From CAIWTU01 sp963815135 (lineage in GTDB: Bacteria; Desulfobacterota; Desulfuromonadia; Geobacterales; Geobacteraceae): a stretch of 64,000 nucleotides of DNA. The position numbers were made by a program, and so were the translations under genes. Positions 17,735-27,888 of the stretch are shown here, one piece after another. The stretch is taken from assembly GCA_963815135.1 (NCBI GenBank), contig CAWFFO010000011.1:682001-746000 (forward strand), written 5' to 3'. Under the pieces are notes generated by a model. It was given only the letters and a program-made list of their open reading frames with translations, searched no databases and was not told the DNA's origin. Each line of letters opens with the position of its first letter. Position 1 is the first letter of the stretch.

Positions 17735-17770
17735 AAAACCGGGGCGAACATTCCTGTTCGCCCCGGTTTT
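17735..17770. terminator. bidirectional terminator
   Basis: A perfect 16-bp stem, AAAACCGGGGCGAACA (17735-17750) and its complement (17755-17770), around a TTCC loop. It ends the coiled-coil gene and the converging Spy-like gene. Confidence 0.92.
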
Positions 17771-17829
17771 GATCCATATGGACAAAACTTCCTTCCTGCC
17801 TGTTTCCATCTTTATCTACTCCGCTTTCG

Positions 17830-18753
17830 TTATTTTTTCCACTGCTTCATCATTTGTTCGTGTTTTTTCAGTTGTTCCGGAGTGAGCACCGACTTGATCT
17901 GTTCAAATGTGGCCGCGTGAATATCCCTGACCTTGTTCCGTTTCTGCTGCCTGGAGAGAGTCGAATCTTCGAGTATCGCTTTGATTTTGACTGATTCATT
18001 TTCAAACATCGGCTTTATCCTGGCCTTCTGCTCCTCCGTCAAGTTCAGGGCGGTACTTAAATTTTGTAAACGGTTGGCCGGGGTTATATTGCCCATCCTG
18101 TGGTACATCCCTTTTCCGGATTTCATCATTTGTTCGTGTTTTTTCAGCTGTTCCGGAGTGAGCACCGACTTGATCTGTTCAAATGTGGCCGCGTGAATAT
18201 CCCTGACCTTGCTCCGTTTCTGCTGCCTGGAAAGAGTCGAATCTTCGAGAATTGACTTGATCTTGGCTGATTCATCTTCAAAAATCGGTTTGATCTTTGC
18301 TTTTTGCTCTTCTGTGAGATCAAGTGCCGCGCTTAACTTCTGCAGGCGGTTGGCCGGAGTCATTTGGCGCATACTGTTGTTCATCCCGTTGCCGGATTTC
18401 ATCAGTTCTTCATGTTTTTTCAACTGCTCGGCTGTCAGGAGAGGTTTGATCCGCTCAAATGTGGCTGTGTGAATATCCCTGACCCTGGTGCGTTTCTGCT
18501 GCCTGGAGAGAGTTGAATCTTCGAGTACCGCATTGACCTTGACGGATTCCTCTTCGAGTATCGGTTTAATCTTGGCTTTCTGCTCTTCGGTGAGGTCCAA
18601 TCCCATGGAGATCCGGGTCATCCGGTTTTTGGATTGCGACATTTTAGTCATTCCCGGTCCGGCCGTGGCAGGTTGCGCCGGAGCAGCCAGTCCTGTGGAA
18701 GCCAACGCCCCGAATAACAATACGCCAAATACTGCCATTAATGTTTTTTTCAT
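17830..18753 (-). CDS. periplasmic Spy/CpxP-like protein with three tandem repeats
   Basis: A secreted 307-residue protein. MKKTLMAVFGVLLFGALAS is a signal peptide ending near LAAPA, and GGAAGGAG sets this start rather than an upstream in-frame ATG. The mature part is three copies of a 92-residue helical unit, each with LTEEQKAKIKP, LEDSTLSRQQKR, VRDIHAATFEQIK and LTPEQLKKHEQMMK; the LTxxQ pattern is that of Spy/CpxP chaperones, which are normally a single unit. The DNA repeats have a 276-base period and are nearly identical between units two and three, indicating recent duplication. A role in periplasmic protein-folding or metal stress is inferred from family only. Confidence 0.82.
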   Translation of the reverse strand: MKKTLMAVFGVLLFGALASTGLAAPAQPATAGPGMTKMSQSKNRMTRISMGLDLTEEQKAKIKPILEEESVKVNAVLEDSTLSRQQKRTRVRDIHTATFERIKPLLTAEQLKKHEELMKSGNGMNNSMRQMTPANRLQKLSAALDLTEEQKAKIKPIFEDESAKIKSILEDSTLSRQQKRSKVRDIHAATFEQIKSVLTPEQLKKHEQMMKSGKGMYHRMGNITPANRLQNLSTALNLTEEQKARIKPMFENESVKIKAILEDSTLSRQQKRNKVRDIHAATFEQIKSVLTPEQLKKHEQMMKQWKK

Positions 18754-18973
18754 CTTCTCTCTCCTTCCATTTAGCAAGTGGTCTTTCAACAAAACGTTTC
18801 GAATCCAAATCGGTTGACGCGGAATCATTAATATTTCCATTCAAGTATTGAGTCACGGTTATTTTAAAAAAGCCTTGCTTGCGAATATAATGAGATGAAG
18901 TTATTATGTCCTTTCTCGCTCGAATTCCATGTGCTCGCAACCAAGATCTATTCATTCAGGCAAGGAGCATCCG

Positions 18974-19738
18974 GTGTATACGCTATTTTTACAGTGTTCA
19001 GTTACATTATTTTTCTCCGCTTACCTGCTTTTTTCTGCTTCCACCGTTTGTTTTGCAAGTAATGCGGGATCAAATACCGCAGGCAGTACTCAGCAGGAAG
19101 CTTCCGGATATCATCACGCTTTAAATGGAAAAGCTTCCAGACAGGGAAAAACAGGGAGTCTGACCGACCCGGATAAACTTGCCGAAATTATCGATAAGGC
19201 CGTCCAGGCAAGTGAAGATACCGGCTCCGGCGCTTCCCCCGGACTTCAACTTCCCGTAAAAGGTATTATCACATCAAAGGTCGGTTTGCGCCATGACCCG
19301 ATCGACGGAACGATACGCAATCATAGCGGTGTCGATATCGCGATTCCTGAAGGTACGCCGGTCTTTCCCGTTGCACCGGGGAAAGTGCTGTACAGCGGTT
19401 ACCAGCACGGCTACGGAAACATGGTCATCGTGCGTCACTCTGACGGAATGATCACCATCTATGCCCATCACAGCCGGAACATTGCCAAAACCGGAGATTT
19501 TGTCGGCATGCATACAAAAATCGCACTTTCGGGGTCCACCGGCCGTTCCACCGGTCCGCATCTCCATTTCGAGGCGTGGCAGGGCGGAAAAAACGTGACC
19601 GAGGCGTTCCTGCCCAACTTCGCCGGCCATCATATTTCCGCCGGAATTGACGCTTCACTTGATAAAACCGACCTTCGGAAAGTCATCCTGTCGGATGGCA
19701 CCGTCCTCTTCATTGAAGTTGTCGGGAAAAAGAATTAA
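18974..19738 (+). CDS. secreted M23-family zinc metallopeptidase
   Basis: A LytM/M23 endopeptidase-like protein acting on peptidoglycan cross-links or activating an amidase. AAGGAG at 18962-18967 points to GTG 18974; the product then begins with a hydrophobic signal peptide (FLQCSVTLFFSAYLLFS). The M23 domain has HSGVDIAIPEGTPV, YGNMVIVRHSDG, IYAHHS and GPHLHFE, which provide the zinc ligands and catalytic histidines. A short linker precedes the domain, and no LysM repeat is present. The gene stands alone between divergent and convergent neighbours. Confidence 0.87.
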   Translation: MYTLFLQCSVTLFFSAYLLFSASTVCFASNAGSNTAGSTQQEASGYHHALNGKASRQGKTGSLTDPDKLAEIIDKAVQASEDTGSGASPGLQLPVKGIITSKVGLRHDPIDGTIRNHSGVDIAIPEGTPVFPVAPGKVLYSGYQHGYGNMVIVRHSDGMITIYAHHSRNIAKTGDFVGMHTKIALSGSTGRSTGPHLHFEAWQGGKNVTEAFLPNFAGHHISAGIDASLDKTDLRKVILSDGTVLFIEVVGKKN

Positions 19739-19776
19739 CTGATGCAGTCAAAGCGGATATACAAAGGAACGTGCAT

Positions 19777-20544
19777 CTAAAACCTGGGTTTCCTCTTTTC
19801 CACGAACGCGCCCATTCCCTCGATATGCTCATCCGACTTATAGCAGTCAATGAAGGCTTCGATGTCCATCATGGCGAGTTCCCTGGTTGCCGCTGAAGAC
19901 CTGTTCGCCAGTTGTTTTGCCAGCTTCACGGCATAGGGGCTGGCCTGTTCGATGAGCGACCCGGTTTCTTCTGTTTTATGGATGAGTTCCTTGTCTGGTA
20001 CAATCAGATTGACTAGACCTATGAATTCAGCCTCGCTGGAGCCGATGATTTTACCTGTTAGGATCAATTCTTTTGCCCGCGATGTCCCCACAAGTCTCGT
20101 GAGCCTTTGCGATCCCCCGAATCCCGGGACCAGTCCGAGTTTGACCTCAGGCTGGCCGAGCCTGGCACTCTCTCCTGCGATCCTGATATCGCAGGCCAGG
20201 GCAAGCTCGCAACCACCTCCCAGCGCGTAGCCTTTGATGGCTGCGATAACCGGTTTAGCGCAATTTTCAATCCTGTCGAACACCCTGTGTCCGAGTTCGG
20301 CGAATTTACCCGCTTCTTCCGGACTCAATCCCATCATCTCCCGGATATCGGCGCCGGCACAGAAATTCTTGTCGCCGGTTATGATTATGACACGGATAGA
20401 TTCATCTTTTTCCAGTTCGTCAATGGAGCTCTCCAGTTCCGCCAGCATCCCGGTGTCCAGGGCATTCAATGCCTCGGGCCTGTTGAGGAGAATTGTGCCG
20501 CTCTTTCCTTTTCTGTTTATTACAATACGGTCATCTGTACTCAT
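19777..20544 (-). CDS. enoyl-CoA hydratase (crotonase family)
   Basis: Hydrates 2-enoyl-CoA (probably crotonyl-CoA) to 3-hydroxyacyl-CoA. Crotonase features: oxyanion-hole segment FCAGADIREM, GGGCELALACD, and catalytic region LGQPEVKLGLVPGFGGSQRL with the glutamates expected for hydratases. Its 255 residues are normal. It is the third gene of a minus-strand cluster and overlaps the dehydrogenase stop by 14 bases, implying translational coupling. Confidence 0.92.
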   Translation of the reverse strand: MSTDDRIVINRKGKSGTILLNRPEALNALDTGMLAELESSIDELEKDESIRVIIITGDKNFCAGADIREMMGLSPEEAGKFAELGHRVFDRIENCAKPVIAAIKGYALGGGCELALACDIRIAGESARLGQPEVKLGLVPGFGGSQRLTRLVGTSRAKELILTGKIIGSSEAEFIGLVNLIVPDKELIHKTEETGSLIEQASPYAVKLAKQLANRSSAATRELAMMDIEAFIDCYKSDEHIEGMGAFVEKRKPRF

Positions 20545-21379
20545 AGAATCCCTCCCCGCTTTTTCTGCCGAGTTTTCCCGCGGCGACCATCTTTCTCAAC
20601 AAAGGGCACGGCCTGTATTTTTCGCCCAATTCAGTATGGAGGACTTCAAGTATTTCCAGGCAAATGTCCAGCCCGATGAAATCGGCCAGTTCCAGCGGAC
20701 CCATGGGATGATTGGCGCCCAGCCTGACGATTGTGTCGATGCTTTCACGTGAGCCGGTCCCTTCATGGAGACAAAATACAGCATCGTTTATCATCGGCAT
20801 GAGTACCCGATTCGAAACGAAACCAGGGGAGTCCTGAACGACAACCGGTGTCTTGTTCATTTTTCCGGCAACCTCTTCGATCAGTGAAACGGTCTCCGGT
20901 GAGGTGCGGAGTCCGGTAATTATTTCAACCAGCTTCATGATATGGGCGGGGTTCATGAAGTGCATGCCGATGAAACGGTCCGGTCTTTTCGTTACATGGG
21001 CGAGCCTGGTTATGGAAATGGAAGAAGTGTTCGTGGCAAAGACCGTTTCGGGCCGGCACAATTCATCAAGCTTCCTGAAAAGATCTGCCTTGATTTCTTC
21101 CTTTTCTGCCACTGCTTCGATGACCAGGTCGGCCTCCGCGCAACTCTCCAGGCAGGCTGTGATTTTTATCCGCGACAGAATAGCGTCTCCCACGCTTCTG
21201 TCGAGCTTCCCGGCGGCGACATTTCTGTCAATGCTGCCCCTGATCTTCTCCAGCCCCTGAGCCGTTTGGGCTTCTTGCTTGTCGAACAGCGTCACTTCAT
21301 ATCCGCTTGCTGCGGCGGCCTGGGCTATGCCGGAGCCCATGGTTCCCGCTCCGGCAACTGCAATGTTACGTATGGTCAC
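20531..21379 (-). CDS. 3-hydroxybutyryl-CoA dehydrogenase
   Basis: NAD(P)-dependent oxidation of 3-hydroxyacyl-CoA. An N-terminal Rossmann motif AGAGTMGSGIAQ is followed by ATNTSSISIT and HFMNPAHIMKLVEI with the catalytic His-Glu pair, then the C-terminal domain FVSNRVLMPMINDA and NHPMGPLELADFIG. Its 282 residues correspond to the Hbd type rather than the long bifunctional enzyme. It lies between thiolase (193-base gap) and crotonase. Confidence 0.93.
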   Translation of the reverse strand: MTIRNIAVAGAGTMGSGIAQAAAASGYEVTLFDKQEAQTAQGLEKIRGSIDRNVAAGKLDRSVGDAILSRIKITACLESCAEADLVIEAVAEKEEIKADLFRKLDELCRPETVFATNTSSISITRLAHVTKRPDRFIGMHFMNPAHIMKLVEIITGLRTSPETVSLIEEVAGKMNKTPVVVQDSPGFVSNRVLMPMINDAVFCLHEGTGSRESIDTIVRLGANHPMGPLELADFIGLDICLEILEVLHTELGEKYRPCPLLRKMVAAGKLGRKSGEGFYEYR

Positions 21380-21572
21380 GATAATTCTCCGCTTTGTTCA
21401 ATATTTTTTCCTGATTCCGATGTGACGCTGTCACGACTTCGCCTGCACGGAGTGCATCGGTTTCTGCGTTGCCGCGGGATGAAGCTGCCCGGTAAAGTTC
21501 ACCATACTTAAATGGCATGTGGCGCTGTCGGCGGCGTTGACCACGGCATTCCGCTTGTTCGGCGTTCAGACG

Positions 21573-22751
<1,179 letters not shown>

Positions 22752-22908
22752 GTAAACCCTCCCGGGGGTGAATGATCAGCAATTTACAGAAAAGAATATC
22801 CTAAATTTGCAGTCTGTAAACCGCACCGGAAAATTCGGACGCTACCCGGAACAGCCAGTATCATATGCAGATGCAGCGGACAGCGGTAAAATCAGCATTT
22901 ATTCGGCA

Positions 22909-23098
22909 GTTGCAGGCATCCTCCGTTCGCTCCGGAGGCCTGTTTCTGCTGCTCTAAGTTCATTTCGCTACAGCCGATAAACTCATTCTTCGGGTTCTGA
23001 CAATATCGGCTGTCCACACTCCATTTTGCCAAGAGCTGCAACGAAACAGGTCTGAGTCACTCACTGTGGACACCTCCAACAGCTGTTTTTGAGATTAT
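22909..23098 (+). repeat. 190-bp dispersed repeat, copy A
   Basis: Runs from GTTGCAGGCATCCTCCG to the GAGATTAT end. It is matched over its whole length, with scattered substitutions, by the reverse complement of 37145-37334. It contains a CCTCCG/CGGAGG hairpin near its left end. Both copies sit in intergenic DNA with no duplicated coding content. The remaining bases of the 22752-23180 gap show no gene. Confidence 0.8.
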
Positions 23099-23180
23099 AG
23101 TTTTGGTCGGGGGGGAGTTTGAAAAGCGGTCTTCAATGGAAGGATTATGATTGCTAGCGCGGCGGGGGAAGGGGAATGTT

Positions 23181-23546
23181 TCATCCACCTGCCGCCTTGA
23201 CCTTGAAGCCGCGCTTTTCCAGTTCGGCAATGAGGACGTCGCGGTGGTCTCCCTGAATTTCTATGTTTCCTTCTTTTACCGTTCCTCCCGTGCCGCAGCG
23301 ACGTTTCAGTTCTCCCGACAGGGCTTTCAGTTTGTCTTCATTCAAGGGAATACCAAAAATAACTGTGACTGTTTTTCCGCCCCTTCCCTTGTTTTCACGC
23401 CTGATTCTGACTATTCCGTCTCCAGAGGGCTGTACGGACTTTTTCCCGCAGATACATGCATTGACAGGTTTGCCGCAGTACGGGCAGATCCGCCCCAGTT
23501 CCGAGGAGTAAACCAGTGGAGCATCATTCGAAATGTTTCTCTTCAT
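23181..23546 (-). CDS. yciH: SUI1/YciH-family translation factor homologue with N-terminal zinc motif
   Basis: About 121 residues. The C-terminal 75 are an eIF1/SUI1 fold (GKTVTVIFGIPLN, RRCGTGGTVKEGNIEIQGDHRD), the bacterial YciH type proposed to influence start-codon fidelity. The N-terminus adds a small cysteine cluster, CPYCGKPVNACIC, a likely zinc knuckle. GAGGA lies six bases before the second of two in-frame ATGs, so I start there. It has its own transcription unit, upstream of the L,D-transpeptidase on the same strand. Confidence 0.9.
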   Translation of the reverse strand: MKRNISNDAPLVYSSELGRICPYCGKPVNACICGKKSVQPSGDGIVRIRRENKGRGGKTVTVIFGIPLNEDKLKALSGELKRRCGTGGTVKEGNIEIQGDHRDVLIAELEKRGFKVKAAGG

Positions 23547-23592
23547 ATACATTCCTCAAGCTTCATGAGAATACGGATTAATTTAATCAGCA

Positions 23593-24573
23593 TCACTCTG
23601 AAATTACGGTGGGAACCCCGTCCTTTTCGCTGATGACCCGATTGAGTCTGGCGCCGTCAATTCTGTCGATCAGGTTCTTATTACCGAGAATCGAGAGCGC
23701 CTCATGCAGGTAGTCAAATTTCCCCACGTCATGAACTTCCAGGTAGATTCTGTTTCCCCTTGTGCCGACTTTTACCGGTTGTTTGACAATGGTTACACGC
23801 GTACCTTTTTTTACATGATCGAACAGCCATGGGATATCCTCGGGATAAAGGTGAATGCAACCGTGGCTTACTCTCCTGCCGATACCCCAGGGCCTGTTGG
23901 TGCCGTGGATGAGAATGCCGGGAGCAGAAAGACGCATGGCATAGCTTCCCAGGGGGTTTTCCGGTCCGGGTGGCACCACATCCGGCAATTCGGGTTTTTC
24001 CGCTTTTATGGATTTGGGAACATGCCAGTACGGCTGGTTTATCTTCTGGATAATCCTGTACCTGCCCACCGGCGTTTCCTTGCCTTCATCACCGATTCCG
24101 ATGGGGAACGTGTAGACGAATTCCGAGTCCCTGAACGGGAAATAATACAACCTCATCTCCGAAATATTTATGATAATGCCTTGCCGCGCTTTCACGTCCG
24201 GCAAAACCCATTCGGTGGGAATTTCGGCTCTCATGCCGTCCGGCGGGAGAAAAGGGTCGGCTTCCGGGTTGGCGCCGGAAATTTCATTGAAGCCGAGGTC
24301 GAACATGCGTGCAATCTCGATCAGCGATTCGTTATTCCTGACTTTATGGTAGCGCACCATTCCGATTACACTGCCGTTTCCGACAAGAAACTTATGCCCT
24401 TCGAGAAACGTCGGTGCACTTTTCATCCCGACCCTGGCGTCAGTGGATGATGATGGTTGCGGTTTGCTCTCGTCGGCATTTATCGGTTTCATGCCCGGCC
24501 CGGCGCATGCGCAGCAAGTGAGGAAAAAAACCAATAGAAATATTTTCATTGTGCTGATTCCGTTGTTATTCAT
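23593..24573 (-). CDS. L,D-transpeptidase lipoprotein (LysM + YkuD)
   Basis: A cell-wall enzyme that forms 3-3 cross-links or attaches lipoprotein. Features: signal peptide with a lipobox-like TCCACAG, a LysM-type segment (YHKVRNNESLIEIARMF), then a YkuD catalytic domain with HGTNRPWGIGR and SHGCIHL containing the nucleophilic Cys. A C-terminal extension of about 70 residues follows. It runs in the same direction as the phosphofructokinase gene, 18 bases downstream of it. Confidence 0.9.
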   Translation of the reverse strand: MNNNGISTMKIFLLVFFLTCCACAGPGMKPINADESKPQPSSSTDARVGMKSAPTFLEGHKFLVGNGSVIGMVRYHKVRNNESLIEIARMFDLGFNEISGANPEADPFLPPDGMRAEIPTEWVLPDVKARQGIIINISEMRLYYFPFRDSEFVYTFPIGIGDEGKETPVGRYRIIQKINQPYWHVPKSIKAEKPELPDVVPPGPENPLGSYAMRLSAPGILIHGTNRPWGIGRRVSHGCIHLYPEDIPWLFDHVKKGTRVTIVKQPVKVGTRGNRIYLEVHDVGKFDYLHEALSILGNKNLIDRIDGARLNRVISEKDGVPTVISE

Positions 24574-24591
24574 GTCCCGTCTGTTTTTTCC

Positions 24592-25755
24592 TCAGGAGAG
24601 CAGCTCGAAATCGGTCAGAGGAATTTCCCCGAAAAAATTGATGAAACTCGGTTTGAGTTCGTCGATAATGTAATGCTTCTTGCCGACCGTGCGCTTTTCC
24701 CCGAGAACCTCGTGAATCGGGGTCGAGGTATATTTGCCGTCCTTGAAACTCGCCATCCTGCCGAATTTCTTCCACCCGATGAGTTCATAGGAAATGGTCC
24801 CGAAAGCCATGGAAAACATGGAGTCATGCGAGTCGGGGTTGCCGGAGCGGATCAGGTTGCCCAGATCCTGGTAGAAAACCGCGATTTCCGTACCGTTGTT
24901 GTATCGGGATGAGAGTTGCGACAGCGACAGTGATACTTTTTTGCCGATGCTCTCCGCTGCATGGGCCGGAGTGGTTTCATCGATCATTCTCGCCCCCTGG
25001 GAAACAAGGGCAATGGAATATTTGCTGGGGTTCTTGTTTCTGTCCCGCACCAGCAGTTCAGTCAATCTTTCCATGGAAAAGGGGTATTCCGGGATGACGC
25101 ATCTGTCCACGACACCGGCCATTGCAGGATAGAGAGCGGTAAAGCCGGCGTATTGCCCAAGTACTTCGACCACGAGCAATGCCTCATGCGAACCCGCTAT
25201 TGTCCGCAGGTTGTTCGTCAGTTCGATGATTCTGGTGCAGCAGGTGCTGAAACCTATGCAGTAATCGGTGCCCGGAACATCATTCTCGATGGTGATCGGA
25301 ATGGCGACCGTATTTACTCCCTCTTCATGAAGGCGCGTGGCATAGCGCAGGGTGTCGTCGCCGCCTATTACAATAAGGCAATCCAGTTTCAGAAACTCGA
25401 GGTTCTTCAGAATTATAGGAGTCAGATCGTTAATTTCTTCGTTGTAAGTCTTTTTGAGATGGTCCGGAACCTTTGCGCCCGGCAGATTGTCCGGCTGGAC
25501 CCGTGACGTATGGAGAAAAGTGCCGCCGGTGCGGGCAATTTTTTTGATCTCCACCGTCAGGATCCGGAAATTTCTGCTGTTATCGGCATCTTTGTCCGGA
25601 ACCAGATTGATCAGGCCGTCCCAGCCTCTCCTGATCCCGACCACCTTGTAACCGTCCTCGATCGCTTTAACGGTCAGGGTCGCTATAACCTGGTTCAGCC
25701 CCTGAGCATCGCCGCCGCCAGTTAAAATACCAATAGTTCCCTTGCTATTCGACAT
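24592..25755 (-). CDS. phosphofructokinase-family protein with non-canonical active site
   Basis: A 387-residue PFK fold: GILTGGGDAQGLN, ARTGGTFLHTSR, VIGGDDTLRYA and PITIENDVPGTDY. The Asp in GGDDT (position 104 of E. coli PfkA) is the marker of pyrophosphate-dependent enzymes. The usual PKTIDND is PITIEND here, losing the PPi-type Lys and replacing the catalytic Asp with Glu. Function could be PPi-PFK with altered kinetics, another sugar-phosphate kinase or a regulatory homologue. A start at 25953 is open, but GGGGGAG before ATG 25755 and the family N-terminus favour the shorter form. Confidence 0.78.
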   Translation of the reverse strand: MSNSKGTIGILTGGGDAQGLNQVIATLTVKAIEDGYKVVGIRRGWDGLINLVPDKDADNSRNFRILTVEIKKIARTGGTFLHTSRVQPDNLPGAKVPDHLKKTYNEEINDLTPIILKNLEFLKLDCLIVIGGDDTLRYATRLHEEGVNTVAIPITIENDVPGTDYCIGFSTCCTRIIELTNNLRTIAGSHEALLVVEVLGQYAGFTALYPAMAGVVDRCVIPEYPFSMERLTELLVRDRNKNPSKYSIALVSQGARMIDETTPAHAAESIGKKVSLSLSQLSSRYNNGTEIAVFYQDLGNLIRSGNPDSHDSMFSMAFGTISYELIGWKKFGRMASFKDGKYTSTPIHEVLGEKRTVGKKHYIIDELKPSFINFFGEIPLTDFELLS

Positions 25756-25940
25756 ATCGGTTTGCTCCCCCGTTTCAAGGCCTGCGTTTTCACCGAATTC
25801 AACTTTAGAATAAGGGCGCATGGATGTCAACCGGATACGCGGCGGTAAGTCACCATCCGCTACTGAAGGGCGTTGCATAAGCATAAAGATAAGGTATGCT
25901 GGTGATGGATGCCAGCGGATTAACAATGGAGGCTCGATTA

Positions 25941-27134
25941 ATGGATTTCTCATTTACTGAAGAACAGGAACTTTTCAGGCACAGGGTAAGGGCAGTGTGC
26001 GAGGATAAACTGGTACCGAAGGCAGCGGAGATCGATGAAACCGGCGATATCCCGAGGGATGTGATTGAAGCTTTCGCTACGGCAGGGTTTCTCGGAGTGA
26101 CCATTTCCGCCGAGTCCGGCGGTACGGGCGGAGGTTTCATCAAGGCGGCAATAGTCGCCGAAGAAATCGCCCGGGCTGAAATAAGCATGGCGCTTGCCGT
26201 TTCGTTCGTAGTTGGTGCGGGATGGGGGTTTCTCCTGGACCGGCATGGAAATGAAAGGCTCAGAAAGGAGATTCTGCCTGATGTGCTGAAAGGGAAAAGC
26301 TTCCTGGGGATAGCCTCAACCGAGGCTTCGGGAGGCTCCGATATCGCATCCACATCCACCACCCTGGTGAAAAAGGGAGACAGGCTGCAGGTTAACGGCG
26401 CCAAGGCCTATATCAGCGGTGTAAGGGAGGCTGCTCTTTACGGGGGCGGATATGTTGCCATTGTCAAAACAGCCCCGGAGCTGGGCCATAAGGGCTTGTC
26501 GCTCTGCTATCTTCCGGTCAGAGACTGTCCGGGTGTCACGGTTACCGTCCAGAGACAGATGGGCAGGGAAGGGATATCGAACGGTTTCATAAAGATTGAA
26601 AACGCCGAGATACCGGAGCACTACCTGATCGGGGAATGGAACAAGGGCTTTTATCACGCAATGGAAGGGTTCAACTGCGCCCGGACCCTTGTCTCCGCGG
26701 CATGTATCGGCGCCGCGGGAAAGGTCCTTGAAGACGGCATTTCATACCTCAGAAAAAGGAAAGTTTTCAAGACTCCCCTGGCAGGTTTCCAGGGAATCCA
26801 GTTCCAGCTTGCTGATGATTATGTGAAGCTTGAATCCGCAAAGCTCCATGTTTACAAGGCTGCGTGGATGCTGGACAGGATGTACGGGGAAGGGAAGTTC
26901 CGCCATAAAGAGATAAACAAGGCAGTGGCGACGGCCAAGATTGCCGCACCGACAACGGCATTTGATGTGATAAAGGACGTGATGATGTGGCATGGTGCGT
27001 ACGGTTACACCAGGGCCGCCGGGCTGGAACGGGGGTTGCGCGGAGTCTCATCCTACCTGATGGGTGCCGAAGGCGCGCAGAATATCATGAAGCTGATAAT
27101 TGCCAGGGATATCCTTGGCAAAGAGTTTTTCTGA
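25941..27134 (+). CDS. acyl-CoA dehydrogenase
   Basis: FAD-dependent alpha,beta-dehydrogenation of an acyl-CoA; electrons normally go to electron-transfer flavoprotein. MDFSFTEEQELFRHRVR is the classic N-terminus, and GGAGG 8 bases before the ATG at 25941 excludes the longer frame from 25896. Motifs: LGIASTEASGGSDIAST (FAD/substrate loop), NGAKAYISG, and a C-terminal GAEGAQNIMK where the catalytic Glu is expected. 397 residues. No etf genes are in view. Substrate chain length cannot be read; with the nearby thiolase cluster, a short-chain substrate is plausible. Confidence 0.9.
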   Translation: MDFSFTEEQELFRHRVRAVCEDKLVPKAAEIDETGDIPRDVIEAFATAGFLGVTISAESGGTGGGFIKAAIVAEEIARAEISMALAVSFVVGAGWGFLLDRHGNERLRKEILPDVLKGKSFLGIASTEASGGSDIASTSTTLVKKGDRLQVNGAKAYISGVREAALYGGGYVAIVKTAPELGHKGLSLCYLPVRDCPGVTVTVQRQMGREGISNGFIKIENAEIPEHYLIGEWNKGFYHAMEGFNCARTLVSAACIGAAGKVLEDGISYLRKRKVFKTPLAGFQGIQFQLADDYVKLESAKLHVYKAAWMLDRMYGEGKFRHKEINKAVATAKIAAPTTAFDVIKDVMMWHGAYGYTRAAGLERGLRGVSSYLMGAEGAQNIMKLIIARDILGKEFF

Positions 27135-27141
27135 TTCTCTG

Positions 27142-27888
27142 TCAAAGAGATTTGAACAGCGCCTTCAGATATTCCCGGTTCATTTTTGCGATGTTCTTGA
27201 CGTTAATGCCTTTGGGGCAGACCGCCTGACATTCGTAGTGGTTGCCGCAGTTGCCGAAGCCCTCCCGGTCCATTGCCTCCACCATTTTTATGATACGCTT
27301 TGAGGCTTCCACCCTGCCCTGGGGAAGTTTCGCCAGATGTGATACCTTGGCCGCGGTGAACAGCATGGCGGAACCATTGGGACAGGCTGCCACGCATGCA
27401 CCGCAGCCAATGCATTCGGCCGAGTCCATGGCATCATCCGCTTCTTTTTTGGCGACCTGTGTGGTATTTGCGTCCGGCACTCCACCGGTGCTGACGGAGA
27501 TGTAGCCTCCCGCTTCGATAACCCTGTCGAGGGCGGCGCGGTCAACCATGAGGTCTTTGATAACCGGAAAAGCGCGCGAGCGCCATGGTTCGATATAGAT
27601 GACATCGCCGTCCCTGAAATGCCGCATGTGCAGCTGACAGACAGTAGTGGCGGCTTCCGGGCCGTGGGCCACCCCGTTAATTACCTGGGAGCAGGTGCCG
27701 CAGATACCTTCGCGACAGTCGTGGTCGAAGACGATCGGCTCTTCCCCGCGCTTTGTCAGGTCTTCGTTGACAACATCGAGCATTTCCAGAAAGGACATGT
27801 CCGGAGTTATTTCTTTTGCCTCGTAACGGCTGAGACCGCCCTTGTCTGCAGGGTTTTTCTGTCTCCATACGAACAGTGTCAGGTTCAT
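27142..27888 (-). CDS. frdB: succinate dehydrogenase/fumarate reductase iron-sulfur subunit
   Basis: Carries electrons between flavin and membrane quinone site. Cluster motifs in order: CREGICGTC (2Fe-2S), CIGCGACVAACP (4Fe-4S) and CGNHYECQAVCPKG (3Fe-4S). 248 residues. Its ATG overlaps the stop of the flavoprotein gene as TAATG, so the two are coupled. Convergent with the acyl-CoA dehydrogenase, whose stop is only 7 bases away. In Geobacter the homologous complex works in both directions, so direction is left open. Confidence 0.95.
   Translation of the reverse strand: MNLTLFVWRQKNPADKGGLSRYEAKEITPDMSFLEMLDVVNEDLTKRGEEPIVFDHDCREGICGTCSQVINGVAHGPEAATTVCQLHMRHFRDGDVIYIEPWRSRAFPVIKDLMVDRAALDRVIEAGGYISVSTGGVPDANTTQVAKKEADDAMDSAECIGCGACVAACPNGSAMLFTAAKVSHLAKLPQGRVEASKRIIKMVEAMDREGFGNCGNHYECQAVCPKGINVKNIAKMNREYLKALFKSL

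Noticed and set aside
17848..18490. Possible CRISPR-like array because of near-identical spaced repeats
   Set aside because: The 276-base period keeps one reading frame and encodes repeated protein units; there are no short repeats with unique spacers.
22768..22980. Small frame sharing the peptide SAALSSFRYSR with a frame at 37263-37520
   Set aside because: The shared peptide is the translation of the 190-bp DNA repeat; surrounding codons are unrelated and no ribosome site is present.
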